Below, piece after piece: positions 7,401 to 12,100 of a DNA stretch of 14,444 bases. The notes beneath the pieces are model-generated. The model was not told the origin of the DNA. It did not search any database and saw only the letters and a program-made list of their open reading frames with translations. Numbering within the stretch: the stretch's first letter is position 1; each line of letters begins with the position of its first letter. Both the position numbers and the translations under genes were made by a program. The stretch is taken from positions 304,406 to 318,849 of the forward strand of contig MU646511.1 of the NCBI GenBank assembly GCA_026770585.1, in the 5' to 3' direction. The stretch comes from Baffinella frigidus (Eukaryota > Cryptophyceae > Cryptomonadales > Baffinellaceae).

Positions 7401-8219
7401 CTATAATCAGGATGTAAGCCCTCTTCCAAGGGAACCGAGTCAGCCAGGGGCCTTCCAAACAGAAAAAAATTGCTCGGTGGATTTTCCCAGATTTGTACCA
7501 GGGTGCGGGTCGCCGCAAGGTACAAATCGGGGTTTGCCAACCGATCCAAAAACGTTGCCACCCTTGATCTGAGCGATCGGAGAGTCTAGCTGCTTCTGTC
7601 GGGTTGACTGATGTTGTTTTTCTCGAAACGTCAACCGATCTGTATCACACACCCAGGGAATCAACTTCCGATCTCCGCGTTTTGAAGAGACCAGATTAAC
7701 TTTTGCAGAGTTAGAAAGTAAGAACCTGCGACGCAGCACAGCTTCCCCCTGCTCCGCAGATCCATCTCCCCGCGCAGCTTGTGCGCCTTGCAGCGCCGCG
7801 CTGCGCCCCCCGGCCCCGGGGGGCCGAACGACGGCACCTTCGCACATCCCGAATGCACGCACATTCTGCGGAACGGTGCAGAGGACAGCGTCAGGGACGC
7901 ACACCATTTCGAGGTGAGGCTTCTGGGGAGGGTGTGGAGCTCTAGACCTGCCGAGAAACGAGAGCGGCGCTTGTTTCACGGCCCCATCGCCCCCGTTAGG
8001 ATCAAGCCCCAGGTCCTCGACCGCGCCGTCGGGTTCGAGGAGCTCTCCTCCGAGGCGCCGCCCGACGCCGTGGGGCAGCGCTTCGGCCCCAGGACTGGCA
8101 TTGTGCATCCCTGCTGCCGCCATAATGTTGGTGATCTGGCCTGCTCCACCTCGCAGCGGTACCGGGGCGAGGCAGAACACGATGAGGACCTCTGCAAACG
8201 ACAGAAACCTCCTTCTCAT
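4401..8219 (-). CDS. EsV-1-7 cysteine-rich repeat protein (spliced, eight exons)
   Basis: Exons on the minus strand are 8219-7948, 7865-7726, 6447-6416, 6014-5967, 5492-5407, 5278-5240, 5038-4980 and 4504-4435. All introns are GT-AG and all phases agree. They give 248 codons; reading on without splicing adds 11 and stops at a TAG (4401-4403), or the gene continues leftwards. Residues 4-20 form a hydrophobic, signal-peptide-like N-terminus. Four EsV-1-7 motifs follow: C93/C98/C116/H119, C134/C139/C155/H158, C172/C177/C194/H197 and C210/C215/C236/H239. Motif 3 has the exact C-X4-C-X16-C-X2-H-X12 spacing, and three motifs keep S-F-G after the second Cys (Y-G in motif 4). EsV-1-7 proteins include the Ectocarpus developmental regulator IMMEDIATE UPRIGHT; their biochemical role is unknown, so I assign none. 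The Cys/His pattern suggests metal binding (inference). Confidence 0.8.
4435..4504 (-). CDS. EsV-1-7 gene exon 8, second half of motif 4
   Basis: Acceptor AAAGCAG opens 70 nt reading GTGRPVAAAFCRAHCDLDTH and then LDR, ending AG|GTACAG in phase 2. The spacing between the second and third Cys is 20 rather than 16, so motif 4 is the most diverged. If the donor is not used, the frame continues 11 codons into repeat sequence and stops at 4401-4403. A decayed copy lies at 4157-4214. Confidence 0.75.
4980..5038 (-). CDS. EsV-1-7 gene exon 7, first half of motif 4
   Basis: Acceptor TGAACCAG opens 59 nt reading RHKRCEREGCLLEAAYGPMT, ending ACAG|GTCAAC in phase 1. Cys210 falls 12 residues after His197, matching the H-X12 linker. 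The P-x-F-G site is represented by A-A-Y-G. Confidence 0.8.
5240..5278 (-). CDS. EsV-1-7 gene exon 6, C-X2-H of motif 3
   Basis: Acceptor GAAACCAG opens 39 nt reading (W)CSRHRAPTDTNN. Joined to exon 5 it puts Cys194 exactly 16 residues after Cys177 and His197 two further on, the textbook spacing. The donor is CAACAG|GTTCTC in phase 2. Confidence 0.85.
5407..5492 (-). CDS. EsV-1-7 gene exon 5, first half of motif 3
   Basis: After acceptor CTGAACCAG the 86-nt exon reads ADLKNRACQNPPCSSR, then ASFGPKDTRARL, with C-X4-C and S-F-G in register. It ends TG|GTAATC in phase 2; the next exon completes TGG (Trp193). The following 128-nt intron (5279-5406) consists wholly of telomere-like heptamers. Confidence 0.85.
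5967..6014 (-). CDS. EsV-1-7 gene exon 4, second half of motif 2
   Basis: Acceptor ACACCAG opens 16 codons, EHGARYCATHCDRTVH, ending at CAC|GTACCA, phase 0 at both ends. It supplies C155-X2-H158 of motif 2. The intron downstream starts immediately with CCCTACCCTCAACCC-type units. Confidence 0.8.
6416..6447 (-). CDS. EsV-1-7 gene exon 3, 32-nt microexon
   Basis: After acceptor AAACAG the exon reads GCEKQSSFGTA once the split Gly codon is joined, and ends at GCG|GTACGC in phase 0. It supplies the second Cys and the S-F-G of motif 2, whose first Cys lies in exon 2 and whose C-X2-H lies in exon 4. Both splice phases fit exactly, which makes chance unlikely despite the tiny size. Confidence 0.75.
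6583..6616. repeat. 34-bp direct repeat, left copy
   Basis: It matches 7120-7153 at 30 of 34 positions (ACCTCATAC at the start, TGAAAAAC at the end). The pair brackets the inverted copy of the minus-strand gene's 5' flank, as expected if that copy was inserted with duplication of a flanking stretch. It lies within intron 2 of the EsV-1-7 gene. Confidence 0.75.
6619..7085 (+). repeat. Inverted copy of the EsV-1-7 gene 5' flank (left arm)
   Basis: This ~467-bp segment is the reverse complement of 8205-8671, roughly 80-85% identical by eye with several small gaps. It carries the equivalent of the upstream region and the first codons of exon 1 (AGAAGGAGGTTTC), but the start codon is ATC instead of ATG and similarity ends five codons in. 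Relative to the right arm it lacks 18 bp between two CAGCCAG repeats and one arm of the 18-bp-stem hairpin. It lies in intron 2 of the gene it copies and points the opposite way. Confidence 0.8.
7120..7153. repeat. 34-bp direct repeat, right copy
   Basis: Partner of 6583-6616; four mismatches in 34. The 34 bp between the left arm's end (7085) and this repeat match nothing else in the window. Confidence 0.75.
7259..7398. repeat. Nested hairpin inside intron 2
   Basis: The outer arms CCACCAACCCTCACGGG (7259-7275) and their perfect complement (7382-7398) enclose inner arms TTACCCCGACAGACCCC (7307-7323) and GGGGTCTGTTGGGGTAA (7334-7350), which have one G-T pair. A third small hairpin, GATTTGTACC / GGTACAAATC, lies at 7490-7528. 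The structure resembles a MITE-like or foldback insertion; no transposase frame is present. Confidence 0.75.
7726..7865 (-). CDS. EsV-1-7 gene exon 2, complete first motif
   Basis: After acceptor CCGCAG this 140-nt exon encodes a whole motif: C-VHSG-C, then AKVPSFG, then C-KA-H, followed by KLRGEMDLRSRGKL and the cysteines of the next repeat. The 82-nt intron before it is pyrimidine-rich. The donor is CGCAG|GTTCTT in phase 1. This is the single most recognisable exon of the gene. The plus-strand frame across the same bases is a shadow. Confidence 0.85.
7948..8219 (-). CDS. EsV-1-7 gene exon 1, signal-peptide-like start
   Basis: The ATG at 8219 opens MRRRFLSFAEVLIVFCLAPV, a basic then hydrophobic segment ending near RGGAGQ, typical of a secretory signal. 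About 60 low-complexity residues rich in Gly, Pro and acidic groups follow. The donor is CGGCAG|GTCTAG in phase 2. This donor was chosen because it alone joins to the next exon in the frame carrying the cysteine motif; reading straight through loses the motif. A four-codon upstream ORF overlaps the start (ATGA). This exon has no family match, so it is less certain than the others. Confidence 0.6.
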
Positions 8220-8671
8220 CGACCCATCTGGCTGTTTATCAACCCCTGGCTGCCGTGATGCCCAGCGAACGATCCTGGAATGCCAGACCCACGGAGAACC
8301 GACCCTGCCGCTCGTGAAGAGCAGGTTCCAGGGGCGGCGAGGACTGAGGCTATGCGCTGCTCGAGGTGCGAGCCCCCACCAGCGGTTATCAATAATTTAA
8401 TTCATTTTCGATGGTTTTTCATCAGGATCGGAAATTTCTGCGATCGGAAAAACCATCGAAAATGGCTCCAATTTCGAGCCCTTGTTGCACGAGAGCACTT
8501 TTAGGATTTTAAAACCCGCCGGATCAGTCTACGGAGATTTTTTGCACTTTCCCCGCAGCAGAAGACGCGCTTAGCTGCCTCTCAGCAGCTGGGGCACGGC
8601 GGCTGCTTGCCTTTGTCGTCGCTGTTCGCGGCATCGGGGCACGGTCTGGGCAGCAGGCGGTTCTCCGGCAT
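8205..8671 (-). repeat. Right arm of the large inverted repeat (5' flank of the EsV-1-7 gene)
   Basis: This is the original-looking arm: it includes the intact ATG (8219) plus about 450 bp upstream. Inside it, 8403-8420 and 8447-8464 form a perfect 18-bp stem (CATTTTCGATGGTTTTTC and its complement) with an inner GATCG/CGATC pair. At its outer end a minus-strand frame from 8671 encodes about 29 residues including PRPCPDAANSDDKGKQ; I do not recognise it. Confidence 0.75.
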
Positions 8672-8889
8672 GAAGAAGGTCTGTTCCCCGCCCCCCCCCA
8701 CCCTTGGAGAGCGCGTGAAATATCTCTACTTTCGAGGCCATGTATTGAGAGTTATGTGGGCCGTCCGTTGACGAATGGGTGCGGGGGAGCAGGCCCGGCA
8801 GCTGTGAGGCGGATTTTTATCACCCCCGCTCGAGGCCTCGCTTCTTTTTTCGGATCGAGTCGCGGCACGGCGCCTCCCAGTCCGCCAGG
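8220..8889. promoter_or_regulatory. Head-to-head intergenic (putative divergent promoter) region
   Basis: The two gene starts (ATG 8219 leftwards, ATG 8890 rightwards) are separated by 670 bp, so promoters of both genes must lie here or within flanking untranslated DNA. The left two-thirds is the inverted-repeat arm with its hairpin. The right part (8672-8889) is unique, with a C9 run near 8691-8699. I see no convincing TATA box, and transcription starts are not visible. The designation rests on gene orientation alone. Confidence 0.45.
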
Positions 8890-9141
8890 ATGAGCGGAGA
8901 GGAGCAGCAGGACCGCAAGCGCAAGGGCTCGGAGCCTGATGCTACGGTTGTCGCTCCTAAGAAGAAGTTCCTGGCCGCGCGTGCGGAAGCTGCTGCACAG
9001 GATGGGGCCGGCGGCGGCGGAAAGGGCGACAGGCAAACGACGAGCTACTCGATTAAGGACAACGCGCCGAGCGGCGCGCTCAACGCCGAGTCGGAAGAAA
9101 TCATCAAGTTCCAGAATAAGCAGCTCTACGCAGCGATAGAG
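8890..9141 (+). CDS. BRE1: BRE1-like exon 1
   Basis: 84 codons from the ATG in CGCCAGGATGAGC to GAG|GTGCTC (phase 0). The frame is open upstream for 37 more codons, but this Met was preferred because the MSGE-plus-basic start resembles BRE1 N-termini. The donor was placed where the coiled-coil frame meets a pyrimidine-rich, non-coding stretch. The frame stays open well past the donor, but that part is low-complexity proline and serine. Confidence 0.75.
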
Positions 9142-12100
9142 GTGCTCCCCCCCTCCCCCCCTCTATCCCCTAGCTCCCTTCAACTCCCCGGCGGTCCAGC
9201 GGCTGACAAGCGGTCACTGAGCATTTTTTTGTGGAGCGATCTCTGATGACTCATCGCGCATCTTCTCCCGAGGATTCCGCCCAAGCTCCACGCACGAGGC
9301 TACGGCCTGGGAGCACACACGTCTTTCTAACATTTTCACCACAAATCGTCCACTTTTGGAGCAGCATCTAGCAATCCTCCCCGCGACTGACTGGCCGAGC
9401 AGAATTCGGCTTTTGGCGTGCGCTGGGCACTCACAACCGAATCCTTTCGCGTGGCTCTTGGTGAGAACGCGCCCCTGCCCTGATGGCAAAATACGTTGTG
9501 ACAGCACGGCGCGGTAATTTTTACAACCCTCAAAGGACGCGGCGGTACCAGACGGCCCAACCCCCCGGGAAAATCTGAAGGGTGGCGCTCTGTGCCGACC
9601 CTTGATCTCAAGCCTTTTTTGCGTGGTCTGACTGGCACACGCCCCCGCAGATCCGACACCTAAGGAAATTCACCCCGATTTCGTTTTCCAAAAGTACGTC
9701 GCGGTACTATTTACACACCTGCACGGACGCGCTGGTACCGAACAGCCCACCTCGCGGGGAAAATCTGAGGCGTGAGACACCGCGGCGCCCGGGCGAAAAC
9801 ACTTTCGTCAAAAACTCTTTCGCCCGCAGGCGAAAAAGCTGGAGCTAGCGCGGCGCGAAAAAGTGATTTCGACGCTGGAGGCCTCGGAGGCCAGCCACAA
9901 GGAGGCGGTGGCGTGCGTGCTGCGCCACTGGTAAATCTTAGATCCGAAACCCGAAACCCCGAAAACCAAAACCGTAACCCTAAACCCTAAAACTGACACC
10001 CGACACCCTATGCATCTCTCTATCTCTCTCTTTCTCTTTCTCTCTATCTCTCTCCCCCCCCCTTCCCCATCCTTCTTTCTCATTCTCTCTCGCCCTGTTT
10101 TCCGACCCTCTGCCTCCGTTTCTCTCACCCCGACTTCCTCTCCTCTCCCCCCACCTAAACCCTAAACCTTCAAACATAAACCCTAACCCCTACTCCCCCC
10201 CCAGGTGCATGCTGACGGAAGAGCTGAAATCAACGATGGTGCGGCTGACAAAAACTACGGCCTCCTCCGCACCCCTCGGCGCGCACAAGGACATGCTGGA
10301 GTCGATTCTCGCGCTGGAGGACGTGGTGCCGGAGGGGATGGAGGCCGCGCTCGGGCACAGCTGCAAGGTGGCACGGGAGGTCATGGCGGAGGTCGTCGAG
10401 GTCCTGCCCCTTCGACGTGTGATACCCTGCTCAAATCATATGCGTAGCAGGGTAACTGTTAATTTTTTTTTTACAAGTAGGAAAACCACTCAAGGCTGTG
10501 GCCGTTAATCTATCATCTACTAGTGGGCGCGTAAAAATTCTTTTAGAGAGCTGAACCCTAAGCCCTAAATCTTCAACCCTAGTTTTTTACAACGCCCCAA
10601 ACCCTACTTTTTCACCAAAACCTAAGCCCTTGTTTTTTAAAAACTGAACCCGAAACCCTTAAACCCTTAAACCCGAAACCCTAAATCCTATACCCTAAAA
10701 CCTAAACCTGTTTTTTTTCTGTCCAAGTTCCAACAAGGGCGCACGCCCTAATTCCGGCGACCGAATTACGTCATTCCGTATCACCCTATCATGTTGCACA
10801 CGGTAGCACCCTACGAATCTTCGTAATTTCATTAGGTCCCCGATAAAAAAATCTCAGATTCAAGGCGGCATTGCAACCATTCTGTATATTTGTGCCCTAA
10901 CTTCAAATTCTCTTCGTTTTGCACCAAAAATCGTTTAGACCGACACCTACTACTGTTTTTTTAAGAGCATGCGACTAAATTAGGTTGACGCCGGAATTGG
11001 GGTGTCGACCCTTAACCCCCGGGGTGCGGCTCCGCACCCACCGCGTCGCGTCCCTTGTTTCAATCGTCTACCCCACATTTGCCCTGGACGTTGGAACCGG
11101 TTGGTACGACCTCGCACTTTTCGATTGTAAAAAACACCACGGTGCATGTTAAAATCACTTTTCCGAGATAGATTATTTAGGCACTTGGAGCCCGCCGCAG
11201 CAAAGGCTGGCCCAATCGGGTCGAGTATTTAATCTCAATACTATCCACCTATGGGGAATTGCAGCCGCTAGCCTCCATTCTGAATGGGAAACTCCAATTT
11301 CATCTCGGAACATATCAGAACCTGGATTTGTGCTATTTTAAGCCTTGTTGTTGTGCCTAAAATAGCATACCCACCCTTATATTCGGCGTTGGAAGCCTTC
11401 AGATACACACCAGATTTTTAATTTTCCGAGATTAAATTGCCTGTGACAGCGAGCATTTAAATTAAACAGCCCGAGTGAGATATCAGATGGAAACATTTCA
11501 TTCAAGTCACCTTTCTGTGTTGAGATTAAATCCGTTTCCGCACTAGACTAATCGCGGCGAGCATGTTCTTTGAAACATCGCCCCCGTCGGGAATTGGAGC
11601 TTTCCCGTCGAAAATGAGGCGAACGGTTCAGTTCCCTATGGACCGAGAGAAATTGATCAACGAATTAAGTAGTGTAAATTCTCGTCGGGATGGCATCGCA
11701 GTGGTTACGAGTCTGGAAAGAGGATGTCTGGTGAGGGAATTGCTGTGGCTGACAGTAACCCTACATCCTAAACCTCGACCCCTGAACCCTGAACCCTCAT
11801 CCCCAAACCCCGTAAACCCCGTAAACCCCAACCCCCAAACTCCAACCCCACAGACACTGCAAGAGTTGAACGTGCTGAGCCCCTAACCTGAACCCTAAAC
11901 CCTAACCCCTGAACCCTAAACCCTAACCCCTGAACCCTAACCCCCCAAATGCTGACCCCCAAACCCTAAATCAGGCACTGCAAGAGGTGAACGCGCAACA
12001 TTCATCGATGCTGTCCTCGGCAGAAGCTGCCGCCCCGGACGAGAACGCCAAGGTCCACCCCGCAACGCACTATTCAGTAGAACCAATCTCCATCCCCCCG

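Larger units (their letters stand above)
10401..11974 (+). other. BRE1-like intron 3: AT-richer insert plus telomere-like repeats
   Basis: Telomere-like units flank the intron's central part (10545-10720 and 11755-11970). The middle (about 10730-11600) is AT-richer and non-repetitive. It contains inverted ends CCCTAATTCCGGCG (10746-10759) and CGCCGGAATTGGGG (10989-11002), a GC hairpin at 11022-11039 (GGGTGCGG/CCGCACCC), and a 10-bp-stem hairpin TGCTATTTTA / TAAAATAGCA (11331-11367). It looks like one or more non-autonomous insertions. No transposase is visible. Confidence 0.6.

Noticed and set aside
7779-8258. 159-codon plus-strand open frame
   Set aside because: It is antisense to exons 1-2 of the EsV-1-7 gene, which carry the recognisable cysteine motif on the minus strand; the GC-rich composition keeps several frames open.
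6619-8671. Autonomous DNA transposon with 467-bp terminal inverted repeats
   Set aside because: No transposase-like frame lies between the arms; the interior instead holds exons 1-2 of the EsV-1-7 gene. The outermost flanks show no matching target duplication. A non-autonomous origin of the arm itself remains possible.
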